32,986 nt of DNA, taken from assembly GCA_023145315.1 (NCBI GenBank), contig JAGLEA010000028.1:1-32986 (forward strand), given 5' to 3'. The notes below the pieces were generated by a model, which was not told the origin of the DNA, ran no database searches, and worked only from the letters and a program-made list of their open reading frames with translations. The translations under genes were made by a program, and so were the position numbers. Source of the DNA: Psychrilyobacter sp. GTDB taxonomy: Bacteria; Fusobacteriota; Fusobacteriia; Fusobacteriales; Fusobacteriaceae. Positions 15,905-23,619 of the stretch are shown here, in pieces; within the stretch, counting starts at the first letter, position 1; every line of letters begins with the position of its first letter.

Positions 15905-16705
15905 TTATATTTCAAATATTTCTTCTAATTTTTTAGCTACACCATTCTCAATATTTGTTTCTATAATTTCAAGGTTGGGAAGAGATTTTATCAATCGTGG
16001 GCTTCCATTTCCCATGATAAATCCTTTGTCAACAACACTTAACATCTCAAAATCATTTAATCCATCACCAAAAGCAATAGTTTCTTCTAATTTAAGGCCC
16101 TCTTTTTTTAGAAGCTCTACCAATGCAGTTGCTTTTGAAACATCCTTAGCTAAGACTTCTAAGCATATAGGAAGTGATTGAATAATAGTGGCTTTATCGC
16201 CAAACTTTTTTATAAATTCTAACTCTAAATTATGAATAACCTCTGGATCCTCATGAACATAGAAAAATTTTGTTATCTTGGTGTCTTTTAATTCAATTAG
16301 TGGTTTAACAGTATATAAAAATTCTGAATCCTTTTGAAATTCTTTTGTCCACTCAAGCTCTTCTTCTAAAAACCAACTGTCCTCACTATATATGTTAACA
16401 TGAATTTCAGGATTAATTTTTGCTTCTAGTATTTCATTTGATACTTCGATAGGTAAATCATGAGAGATGATTAAGTTATCGTTTTCATCATGAACTCTCG
16501 CACCATTATTAGTTATCATAGTACTTTTTAAATTAAATGATTTTTTAATTCCCATAACATCAGAATGATGTCGTCCAGTGGCAATAAAAAATTTAATCCC
16601 TTGATCTGTAATTTTTTTGATAACAGACTTTGTATATTCAGAAACCTTATGATCCCTTCCTAATAGTGTCCCATCTAAGTCTGAAATAATTGCTTTATAT
16701 TTCAT
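15905..16705 (-). CDS. Cof-type HAD-superfamily (IIB) phosphatase
   Basis: Cytoplasmic phosphatase of the Cof/YbjI group, acting on sugar phosphates or other small phosphometabolites; substrate not readable. The 266-residue length fits. Motif I is DLDGT at residues 9-13 (Asp9 nucleophile, Asp11 acid/base). Motif II lies in FFIATGRHH near 38-46. A type IIB cap domain spans about residues 80-190, a conserved Lys is near 195, and motif IV is FGDGLNDFEML near 213-223. A strong AGGGGGGATT precedes the ATG. It leads the three-gene minus-strand unit with dtd (27-bp gap) and is divergent from hydE. Confidence 0.92.
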   Translation of the reverse strand: MKYKAIISDLDGTLLGRDHKVSEYTKSVIKKITDQGIKFFIATGRHHSDVMGIKKSFNLKSTMITNNGARVHDENDNLIISHDLPIEVSNEILEAKINPEIHVNIYSEDSWFLEEELEWTKEFQKDSEFLYTVKPLIELKDTKITKFFYVHEDPEVIHNLELEFIKKFGDKATIIQSLPICLEVLAKDVSKATALVELLKKEGLKLEETIAFGDGLNDFEMLSVVDKGFIMGNGSPRLIKSLPNLEIIETNIENGVAKKLEEIFEI

Positions 16706-16734
16706 ATTAATCCCCCCTATTATTATTTCTATTT

Positions 16735-16764
16735 ATTATAGCATAAAATTCTATATAACTTTAA
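16735..16764 (-). promoter_or_regulatory. Probable promoter of the HAD-dtd unit
   Basis: On the minus strand, TATAAT at 16740-16735 lies 29 bp before the start codon, with a weak TTAAAG 18 bp further upstream (16764-16759). Confidence 0.4.
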
Positions 16765-16803
16765 AAAGTCGAAAGAAATATAGGTTAAAGTATAAATAAA
16801 TGA

Positions 16804-16809
16804 TATAAT
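16804..16809 (+). promoter_or_regulatory. Probable -10 box of hydE
   Basis: TATAAT at 16804-16809, 34 bp before the hydE ATG. No clear -35 at the expected spacing, so the element may need an activator. Confidence 0.4.
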
Positions 16810-16843
16810 GACTATGTAAATATGAAGTATTACAGGAGGATTT

Positions 16844-17941
16844 ATGAATAATATAGAGGAAATATTAAAGAAGAAAAAATTAACAAAAGAAGATCTATTA
16901 ATATTGATAAATACAGAAAAAGCTGAAGATATAGATAGAATATATAGAAAGGCATACGAAGTGAAGTTAGAAAATATAGGAAATAAAGTATATTATAGAG
17001 GTCTTATTGAGATTGGAAATAAATGTATTAAAAATTGCCTTTACTGTGGGATTCGTCGAGAAAATAAAAAAATAGAATTTTTTGAGATGACTAGGGAAGA
17101 AATACTTGAAAGTGCAAAATGGATATATGAAAATGGATTTGCCTCTATCGCTCTCCAAGCAGGTGAAAGAAAAGACGAGGACTTTGTAAACTTTATAGAG
17201 GAGTTGCTTATCGATATAAAGAAAATTTCGAATAATAAGTTAGGTGTAACACTTTCATTAGGAGAACAGACTTACGAAACATATAAACGATGGTATGATG
17301 TAGGAGCTCACAGATACCTATTGAGGATAGAAAGTTCAAATAAAGATATTTATAATACACTTCATCCTAGTGATCCATTGCATAATCATGATACACGTAT
17401 AGAGTGCTTAATGGATTTACGAAAAATAGGGTATCAAGTAGGTACAGGAGTCATGATTGGATTACCAGGTCAAACAACAAATGATCTAGTAGATGACATC
17501 TTATTTTATGAAAAAATGGATATTGATATGATAGGAATGGGTCCATATATTCTACATGATGACACACCTATGGGGATAAAATATAAAAATGAAGTTATTA
17601 GTGTAGAAAAACGTGTTGAGCTAGGATTAAAGATGATAGCACTAACTCGCATCTATCTGAAAGATGTAAATATAGCGGCTACAACTGCCCTACAAGGACT
17701 AGACCCTATGGGTCGTGAAAAAGGACTAAAGGCAGGGGCTAATATCTTGATGCCAACAGCAACGATAGAGGAGCATAAAGCAAAATATCAGTTGTATAAT
17801 GATAAACCAGGAATATCAGATAATGCGAGGGAGAGTAAGGAATATCTAGATCGAAGTGTAAAAGCTGTAGGAGATCAAATTATTTATGATGATTGGGGAG
17901 ATTCACCTCATTTTAGAAAGAAAAAAATGGAGGAAATATGA
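16844..17941 (+). CDS. hydE: [FeFe]-hydrogenase H-cluster radical SAM maturase HydE
   Basis: Radical SAM enzyme that helps build the dithiomethylamine/iron-carbonyl part of the hydrogenase H-cluster together with HydF and HydG. The 365-residue protein has the radical SAM cluster Cys61, Cys65 and Cys68 (CIKNCLYC), followed by the HydE/BioB-like barrel. Family-specific stretches are LQAGERKDEDFV near 105, HRYLLRIESSNKDIYNTLHP near 150, GVMIGLPGQTTNDLVDDI near 200 and NIAATTALQGLDPMGREKGLKAGANILMP near 275-305. The optional second-cluster cysteines near the C-terminus are not seen. No hydF, hydG or hydrogenase gene is nearby. The stop overlaps the next start as ATGA (17938-17941). AGGAGG precedes the ATG. 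Confidence 0.94.
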   Translation: MNNIEEILKKKKLTKEDLLILINTEKAEDIDRIYRKAYEVKLENIGNKVYYRGLIEIGNKCIKNCLYCGIRRENKKIEFFEMTREEILESAKWIYENGFASIALQAGERKDEDFVNFIEELLIDIKKISNNKLGVTLSLGEQTYETYKRWYDVGAHRYLLRIESSNKDIYNTLHPSDPLHNHDTRIECLMDLRKIGYQVGTGVMIGLPGQTTNDLVDDILFYEKMDIDMIGMGPYILHDDTPMGIKYKNEVISVEKRVELGLKMIALTRIYLKDVNIAATTALQGLDPMGREKGLKAGANILMPTATIEEHKAKYQLYNDKPGISDNARESKEYLDRSVKAVGDQIIYDDWGDSPHFRKKKMEEI

Positions 17942-19425
17942 AGAAAATAATACTTCTAGTGATATCAACTATATTTTTATATAGTTGTGGTGTTAGAGAA
18001 GTTATGGCACCAATCCCTATTACAATGACAATTATAGAAAATAAAGAATACATATCAACTATTCCAGTAACTTTTAAAGTAGTCCCATTATACGTAAGGA
18101 ATATAACATATAAAGGAGAGCTACCACCTACTATCTATGCATTTACAAATCAATCATCTAATATAAGGAAATCTCCTAAAAAAGGAAGTCCACGGATAGC
18201 TGTGACAGTCCGACATGAAAAGATGGAAATCTTAGAAGTTGTTAAAAATGGTGGACTCATACAAAAAAGTAGAGTATGGTACAAAGTTAAAGCTAACGGA
18301 AGGATAGGATATATTCATTCATCAGTGGCTGTGAAAAGAGAGTTTAATTTCAAAAAAATGGCAGTAAGAGCTAGAAATTTGGATGTTTTTATAAAAAATG
18401 CTATGGATCAAAATAAAAAGTTAGCTAGGATAATAGCTTATGAGCCAGGATCAAAAGAGAAAGAGGGATTAAAAAAAGATAAGTACGGTAGTCGTGGAGA
18501 GCAGAGTATTGTAGGGAACTTCCCAGGTGCTAACGGTGAGATAAACTTTAGATATTTACAAGATGGACGAATAGTTAGTATAGAAAAAGAAGACGGAGAA
18601 AAGCTTATAGTTAAAATACCAGAGTCACAAATTGAATATACAATTGAGAAAAAATCAGTTAGGTACTTAAATTTTAAAGAAGGAATAAAAAAAATTATAA
18701 TTATTGACTTGAAAAATCAAGTAGAAGCAGTTTTTTTAAAACCAAATGAAGTTTGGGAATTGATTGGATATAATTTGATTACAAGTGGAAGAAATAATGA
18801 TAAACACGCATATGACACACCAAAGGGTGACTTTATAGTTCAGAATACACTGACATTCATTGTTTTTTCATATAAAGAAAAAGTATTAAAAGAAGATGCT
18901 ATTGAGAGAGAAGAAAAAGCAAAGAAAGCCTATGAAAAATCAGAAAAGAATCGTGTAGAAGAGGAATTAAAAGTACAAAAAGAAAGGGATAAACCACAGG
19001 AACAATTAGGCTTTTTCGGTATGATGGTATCTTCTATCGGTGGGGAAACTCCTACTAAAAATAATATTGTACAGCCCAAAAAAATAGTAGAGGCACAAAA
19101 ATACACTATTAAATATGCAGTAGAAGACTACGAAGAAGTAACTAAGTATTCTAGAGCAAACTACGGAATTAGGTTTAGTGGAGGAGGATACTTACATGGT
19201 ATTCCTTTAAAGGATGAGTCTGTAGAAAAGTTAGGTAGTGAAGAAAAAGTAATAGCGAGGAAAAAAATATCAGAATTAAATTTAGGAACATTTAGAGCAT
19301 CTCATAAATGTGTTAGAAATGTAGACGAATTTGAAAGTTTTCTATATCATGAATTTATCGGATATAAAAACGATGATGAACGGTGGAGGCTATCAAAAGA
19401 TAATATTTCAGTAATAGTATTTTAA
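17938..19425 (+). CDS. Lipoprotein with SH3 domain and insert-split L,D-transpeptidase (YkuD-type) domain, copy 1
   Basis: Envelope lipoprotein of 495 residues. Signal and lipobox LYSC place the lipidated Cys at 17. A bacterial SH3-like domain lies at about 66-132 (NIRKSP, WYKVKANGRIGYIHSS). The L,D-transpeptidase-like domain begins near 235, with KIIIIDLKNQVEAVF and the strand motif DTPKGDFIV at 293-301. It is interrupted by a charged Lys/Glu-rich insert (about 305-400) and resumes with YSRANYGIRFSGGGYLHG (His420) and SHKCVRN (Cys458). Canonical YkuD enzymes have SHGCxR; here Gly is Lys. Likely role is 3-3 cross-linking or attachment in peptidoglycan; this is inference. It starts inside hydE (ATGA) and has a paralogue at 20168. 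Confidence 0.82.
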   Translation: MKKIILLVISTIFLYSCGVREVMAPIPITMTIIENKEYISTIPVTFKVVPLYVRNITYKGELPPTIYAFTNQSSNIRKSPKKGSPRIAVTVRHEKMEILEVVKNGGLIQKSRVWYKVKANGRIGYIHSSVAVKREFNFKKMAVRARNLDVFIKNAMDQNKKLARIIAYEPGSKEKEGLKKDKYGSRGEQSIVGNFPGANGEINFRYLQDGRIVSIEKEDGEKLIVKIPESQIEYTIEKKSVRYLNFKEGIKKIIIIDLKNQVEAVFLKPNEVWELIGYNLITSGRNNDKHAYDTPKGDFIVQNTLTFIVFSYKEKVLKEDAIEREEKAKKAYEKSEKNRVEEELKVQKERDKPQEQLGFFGMMVSSIGGETPTKNNIVQPKKIVEAQKYTIKYAVEDYEEVTKYSRANYGIRFSGGGYLHGIPLKDESVEKLGSEEKVIARKKISELNLGTFRASHKCVRNVDEFESFLYHEFIGYKNDDERWRLSKDNISVIVF

Positions 19426-19462
19426 AAAAAGCTTGTATCTGGGCTACAGATACAAGCTTTTT
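19426..19462. terminator. Bidirectional terminator
   Basis: Perfect 15-bp stem (19426-19440 with 19448-19462), 7-nt loop, A-rich on the left and T-rich on the right. It separates the convergent L,D-transpeptidase gene and the small secreted-protein gene. Confidence 0.92.
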
Positions 19463-19820
19463 ATTTGTCTAAATATTTGACCTTTACATCTAATTTATCT
19501 ACTAATGTTTGATAGCTAGTGATATTTGTAAGCTTTAAATCTATATCAAGGCTAAAAATACCAAGTCCTTTATCGTCTAAAATTATAGTTTTCTTTTCAA
19601 CAGTAATAACCATAGTATTGCCATCTAAGTCATACTCTTCAGGAATAATAATTTCAACAACCTTTCCTTTACTCCCTTGGATAGCTATGTTGATTCCTTT
19701 TACTGCAGTTCCTTTGTCACCTTCTACAACTACTCCAAAATTTATCGGATCAATACTTGTTATTTTTAATGAAAACGTTAAACTGCTAAGTAATAGAAAT
19801 AAAAATATTATTTTTTTCAT
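19461..19820 (-). CDS. Small secreted beta-rich protein of unknown function
   Basis: Not recognised. The 119-residue product has a classic signal peptide (MKKIIFLFLLLSSLTFS) with likely cleavage around residue 17, then a mature part of about 100 residues made of alternating hydrophobic residues typical of beta strands, with no cysteine. The opening LKITSIDPINFGVVVEGDKG and short repeated valine/isoleucine strands recall periplasmic DUF4402 or pilin-like beta-sandwich proteins, but the similarity is weak. A perfect AGGAGGT is 7 nt upstream of the ATG and a TATAAT lies 35 bp upstream (19860-19855), so it appears to be a real, well-expressed single-gene unit. Confidence 0.75.
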   Translation of the reverse strand: MKKIIFLFLLLSSLTFSLKITSIDPINFGVVVEGDKGTAVKGINIAIQGSKGKVVEIIIPEEYDLDGNTMVITVEKKTIILDDKGLGIFSLDIDLKLTNITSYQTLVDKLDVKVKYLDK

Positions 19821-19978
19821 GCTAGTTACCTCCTAAATATATTAATATACATAGATTATACTATATTCTTCATAATTAAAATATATTTTTACTGAAAATA
19901 AAGTTGAATTATAATGTTTTTTAAAGAAATATTATTTTGGATAGGAAAAGAGAGGAACTTGTAGTAAACTCTAAGTAT

Positions 19979-20005
19979 AAAAAAAAGTAACTAGAAGTTA
20001 CTTTT
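19979..20005 (-). terminator. Terminator of tRNA-Arg
   Basis: Read on the minus strand, AAAAGTAAC pairs with GTTACTTTT around a 5-nt loop (19992-19996) and runs into a T tract. It begins 16 bp after the tRNA 3' end. Confidence 0.85.
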
Positions 20006-20020
20006 AAATATCTATTTATA

Positions 20021-20097
20021 TGGCGCACCTAATAGGAATCGAACCCATAACCCTCTGATCCGAAGTCAGATGCTCTATCCAATTGAGCTATAGATGC
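20021..20097 (-). tRNA. tRNA-Arg, anticodon UCG
   Basis: 77 nt on the minus strand. The acceptor stem GCATCTA pairs with TAGGTGC, discriminator G, encoded CCA. The anticodon loop CTTCGGA holds TCG, which reads CGN arginine codons. D-loop with AGCTCAATTGGATAGAGC and T-arm GGTTCGATTCC are standard. It has its own promoter and terminator. Confidence 0.97.
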
Positions 20098-20110
20098 AGA
20101 CCATGTAGAG

Positions 20111-20139
20111 ATTTTACCGTAAATTTGAATTAATGTCAA
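20111..20139 (-). promoter_or_regulatory. Promoter of tRNA-Arg
   Basis: On the minus strand TTGACA (20139-20134), 17-bp spacer and TAAAAT (20116-20111), 13 bp before the mature tRNA 5' end. Near-consensus, typical of a stable-RNA promoter. Confidence 0.85.
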
Positions 20140-20167
20140 TAAAAATAAAAGATGGAGTTGAATAAAA

Positions 20168-21709
20168 ATGAAAAAGTTATACATATTAATATTCTCATTG
20201 AGTTTTCTTTATGGATGTAGATCTAATGAAGCTCTAAAACAAGTTCCAATAAAGATTAAAATAATAGATAGGCAAGAAGATGAGAAAAATGTATTAATAA
20301 ATATAAAAAAAGTTCCACTATTTAAAAAAGAAATCGTATTTTTAAGTGACTCAACTTTTCAAAATTATATATATACAAAGAAAAGTTCAAATTTTAGAAG
20401 TAAACCACTTAAAAATGCTAAAAAATTAGGAGTAACTATCCCTAATGAAAAGATAGAATTAATAGGAAAAGTAAGTGGAAGTGCAATTAGAAATAATAAA
20501 ATATGGTATAAGATTAAATTAAATAATAAAATAGGATATATCCACTCTTCTGTTGCAGAAGAACGAAAGTTTGAGTTCGAAAAAATGGCAGAACGAGTAC
20601 GAGAGTTGGAAAGATTTATAGAAAAATCTAAGAGAAATAATGAAAGTGTAGAGAGAATAATAGCATATAAACCAGGATCAAAAGAAGATGAAGAAGCCCC
20701 AAAGGATATATATGGAAGTCGTGGTGAACAAAGTGTATCAAGCTATCATATGAATCCATTAGAAAAAGAGACTATGCGATATATGCAAGATGGTAGGATA
20801 GTAGTTGTAAAGGAAAAAACAAAGAAAGAAACTATTGTTCAAATTCCTGATTCTTTGAGAAATTATAGTGTAGAACCTAACAAGACAAGAAAAATAAATG
20901 TAGAAAATGGTATAAAAAAAGTTATTGTAATAGATTTAAAAAATCAAACACAAGGTGTTTTCTTAAAAAAAGATGATGTTTGGGAATTGATTTCCTATAT
21001 GATGATAACTAGTGGTAAAAACGATGAGAAACATGCATATGATACTCCAAAAGGATACTTTATAGTTGGAAATACAGTAAAACAAGTAATTTTTCCATAT
21101 AATGAAAGAATGAAAAAGGAGGATTTAACACCTGAATTGGAGAAAAAAATAAATGAGGAAAAAACAGAATTAGAAACAGAAATATATGCTGAAAAAAGTA
21201 AAAAATATGAAGAGGAATTGAAGAAATACGAGGAAGAACTGAAAAATATACAAATTTTGGAAGAGGAAGAAGTTGGTATTGCTAAAAATGAAACGAGTAT
21301 AGATGATGGTATGGATGAAAGTTTAGTGACAGAAGAAGTTCAAAAAAACCAAGAAGACCAAGTGATTGAAGAGATAAGTGTTTTAGAGGTACCGAAAGAA
21401 CCTGTAGAGTATGTTGTTGTAAGAAAATTTTCGAGAGCAAACTATGGAATTAGATTTAGTGGGGGAGGTTACATCCATGGAATACCATTAAAAGATGATA
21501 CAGTAGAAGCTTTAGGAGATGAAGAAGCAGTAAAAGATAGAAAGAGTCTATCAGCTTTAACACTAGGAACTAAGAGTGCATCACATAAATGTGTTAGAAA
21601 TGCAGAAGATTATCAAAGTTTTCTATATGATTTTGTGGGCTATAACCCCAAATACAAGAAAAGTTGGTGGAAACTACCAGAGGAGAATGTATCAGTAATC
21701 GTATTCTAG
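20168..21709 (+). CDS. Lipoprotein with SH3 domain and insert-split L,D-transpeptidase (YkuD-type) domain, copy 2
   Basis: Paralogue of the gene at 17938 with the same architecture over 513 residues. Signal with lipobox LYGC gives lipidated Cys17; SH3-like domain at about 66-131 (NFRSKP, WYKIKLNNKIGYIHSS); shared linker YGSRGEQS; first half of the L,D-transpeptidase-like domain with DTPKGYFIV at 292-300. A longer, very acidic Glu/Lys insert (about 303-418) follows, then FSRANYGIRFSGGGYIHG (His437) and SHKCVRN (Cys475). The His-to-Cys distance, 38 residues, is identical in both copies. The insert is the most divergent part. ATG 20168 has a GGAG about 10 nt upstream. A terminator follows. Function inferred as peptidoglycan cross-linking or protein anchoring. 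Confidence 0.82.
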   Translation: MKKLYILIFSLSFLYGCRSNEALKQVPIKIKIIDRQEDEKNVLINIKKVPLFKKEIVFLSDSTFQNYIYTKKSSNFRSKPLKNAKKLGVTIPNEKIELIGKVSGSAIRNNKIWYKIKLNNKIGYIHSSVAEERKFEFEKMAERVRELERFIEKSKRNNESVERIIAYKPGSKEDEEAPKDIYGSRGEQSVSSYHMNPLEKETMRYMQDGRIVVVKEKTKKETIVQIPDSLRNYSVEPNKTRKINVENGIKKVIVIDLKNQTQGVFLKKDDVWELISYMMITSGKNDEKHAYDTPKGYFIVGNTVKQVIFPYNERMKKEDLTPELEKKINEEKTELETEIYAEKSKKYEEELKKYEEELKNIQILEEEEVGIAKNETSIDDGMDESLVTEEVQKNQEDQVIEEISVLEVPKEPVEYVVVRKFSRANYGIRFSGGGYIHGIPLKDDTVEALGDEEAVKDRKSLSALTLGTKSASHKCVRNAEDYQSFLYDFVGYNPKYKKSWWKLPEENVSVIVF

Positions 21710-21767
21710 ATGATAACATTACTTATATAAATTTTATATACTTAATATTGAGTATAGATATACAATT

Positions 21768-21798
21768 AAAAAAAGTGTAGAATTTCTACACTTTTTTT
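21768..21798 (+). terminator. Terminator after the second L,D-transpeptidase gene
   Basis: AGTGTAGA/TCTACACT stem flanked by A7 and T7 with a 3-nt loop, followed by a second T tract. It starts 59 bp after the stop codon. Confidence 0.9.
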
Positions 21799-21956
21799 AA
21801 TTTTTTTTTAGTCTATTAAATGTATACAATTAAGAAAAGTTGCTATAAATAACATTAAAATTCTATTTTTAAATAAATTTTAGTGAATCACTAATTATAA
21901 AATAGTTTTATAAGAGAACATAAAATCTTTAAGATAAACACTATAACTTAAAAGTA

Positions 21957-21986
21957 TTGACATACTAATAGAGAATAGAGTATTCT
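21957..21986 (+). promoter_or_regulatory. Promoter of the ABC importer operon
   Basis: The 322-bp gap 21710-22031 contains the preceding terminator and this promoter: perfect TTGACA (21957-21962), 18-bp spacer, TATTCT (21981-21986), 46 bp before the binding-protein start. I see no riboswitch or small ORF in the rest of the gap. Confidence 0.7.
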
Positions 21987-22031
21987 AATTCTGTAACAAC
22001 TATAGTTAAAAAATACAAGGGGAGGAAAAGT

Positions 22032-23549
22032 ATGAAAAAAGTTTTATTATTAATTTCATCATTGATTGTAATGTTAACATTTACAGCATGTGGTGGCAGC
22101 GAAGAAAAAGAGGCAGCGGTGAAAGATACATTGATTATAGCTCAAGGAGCAGATGCTAAATCATTAGATCCACATGCATCAAATGATCAACCATCATCAA
22201 GAGTATCAGCACAAATCTACAACGGTTTAGTAGCAACAGATATGGATATGAACATTGTGCCAGCATTGGCTGAATCATGGGATCAACCAGATCCGAGAAC
22301 AACAATATTTCACTTAAGAAAAGGTGTTAAATTCCATAACGGTGAGGAATTTAAAGCTTCAGACGTTAAGTTTACAATTGAAGGAATGATTGCATCAGCA
22401 ACTGTTCATCATATTATATCTGCTGTTGAAAGCGTAGAAGTTATGGACGATTATACAGTAAAAATTACTACTAAAAAGCCTTTTGGTCCATTATTACACC
22501 ATTTAGCTCATACAGCATCATCTATGCTAAATGAAAAAGCTGTAGTAGCGGCAGGGGATGACTATGGTCAAAATCCAGTTGGAACAGGTCCTTATAAATT
22601 TGTTAAATGGAATTCTGGAGATAGAATTGTATTAGAAGCAAATGAAGAGTATTTCTTAGGAGCACCAAAAGTTAAAAATGTAATATTTAGAAATATCACT
22701 GAGGGAACTAATAGAACTATTGGTTTAGAAACTGGTGAAGTTGATATTGCATATGACATTGAACCTATTGATAAAAAACAAGTTTCAGGAAACGAAGATT
22801 TAGAATTAATAGAAGAAGATTCATTAGGAATAGCTTATATTGGATTTAACTTCCAAAAAGCACCATTTGATAATAAATTAGTGAGACAAGCAATAGGTCA
22901 TGCTATTGATGTTGATATAATTATAGATGTTGTATTAGATGGCGCTGGAACAAAAGCAAATTCACCTATTGGACCAAAAGTATTCGGATATGATAAAGAA
23001 GCAAAAGGTTACGACTATAATCCTGAATTAGCAAAGAAAATGCTAACTGAAGCAGGATATCCAAATGGGTTCAAAACAACAATATGGACAAATGATAATC
23101 CAGTAAGATTGCAAATAGCTACAATTATGCAAGATCAATTAAAGCAAATAGGAATTGAAATGGCTGTAGTTCCTGTAGAATGGGGAGCTTACTTAGATGG
23201 AACTGCAAGAGGAGAGCATGATATGTTTATCCTTGGATGGGTTACAACTACTGGAGATGCAGATTATGGTTTAAATGCATTATTTAATACAGCAACTATT
23301 GGTGGAGCAGGAAACAGATCGTTCTATTCAAACAAAGATGTAGATAAGTGGCTAGATCTAGCTCAATCTTCTACAAATCCAGAAGAAAGAATTGAGTTAT
23401 ATGCAAAAATCCAAAAGCAAATTCAAGAAGATTTACCTGTAGATACTTTATATTATAATACTCAAAATGCAGGAATAAATAAACGTGTAAAAGGATTTAA
23501 ATTAAATCCAGCAGGACATCATAAAATATACGGAGTATATTTTCAATAA
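22032..23549 (+). CDS. Peptide-type ABC transporter substrate-binding lipoprotein (SBP family 5)
   Basis: Extracytoplasmic receptor that captures a ligand, most likely di/oligopeptides, and hands it to the membrane complex encoded downstream. The 505-residue protein has a lipoprotein signal with lipobox FTAC (Cys20), followed by a low-complexity linker and the cluster 5 fold: LIIAQGADAKSLDPHAS, then VPALAESWDQPDPRTTIFHLRKGVKFHNGEEFKASDVKFTIE, and AIGHAIDVDIIIDVVLDGAGTKANSPIGP. Length and motifs match the DppA/OppA/GsiB/NikA family; ligand cannot be decided from sequence. GGGGAGG precedes ATG 22032. A strong hairpin separates it from the permease genes, as is common to allow excess receptor. 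Confidence 0.93.
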   Translation: MKKVLLLISSLIVMLTFTACGGSEEKEAAVKDTLIIAQGADAKSLDPHASNDQPSSRVSAQIYNGLVATDMDMNIVPALAESWDQPDPRTTIFHLRKGVKFHNGEEFKASDVKFTIEGMIASATVHHIISAVESVEVMDDYTVKITTKKPFGPLLHHLAHTASSMLNEKAVVAAGDDYGQNPVGTGPYKFVKWNSGDRIVLEANEEYFLGAPKVKNVIFRNITEGTNRTIGLETGEVDIAYDIEPIDKKQVSGNEDLELIEEDSLGIAYIGFNFQKAPFDNKLVRQAIGHAIDVDIIIDVVLDGAGTKANSPIGPKVFGYDKEAKGYDYNPELAKKMLTEAGYPNGFKTTIWTNDNPVRLQIATIMQDQLKQIGIEMAVVPVEWGAYLDGTARGEHDMFILGWVTTTGDADYGLNALFNTATIGGAGNRSFYSNKDVDKWLDLAQSSTNPEERIELYAKIQKQIQEDLPVDTLYYNTQNAGINKRVKGFKLNPAGHHKIYGVYFQ

Positions 23550-23560
23550 TTAAAACAATT

Positions 23561-23598
23561 AAAAATCCCTCTAAAGATATTTTAGAGGGATTTTTAGA
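23561..23598 (+). terminator. Leaky terminator/attenuator after the binding-protein gene
   Basis: Perfect 15-bp stem AAAAATCCCTCTAAA with its complement (23581-23595), 5-nt loop, ending in TTTTT. It sits 11 bp after the stop of the binding-protein gene and 24 bp before the permease start. Likely lets the receptor be made in excess of the membrane parts. Confidence 0.85.
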
Positions 23599-23619
23599 AA
23601 ATTTAAAGTAGGGGGAAGT

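Noticed and set aside
20021..20097. tRNA-Arg as a possible integration (att) site
   Set aside because: No integrase, phage or mobile-element gene is nearby and I found no repeated copy of the tRNA 3' end.
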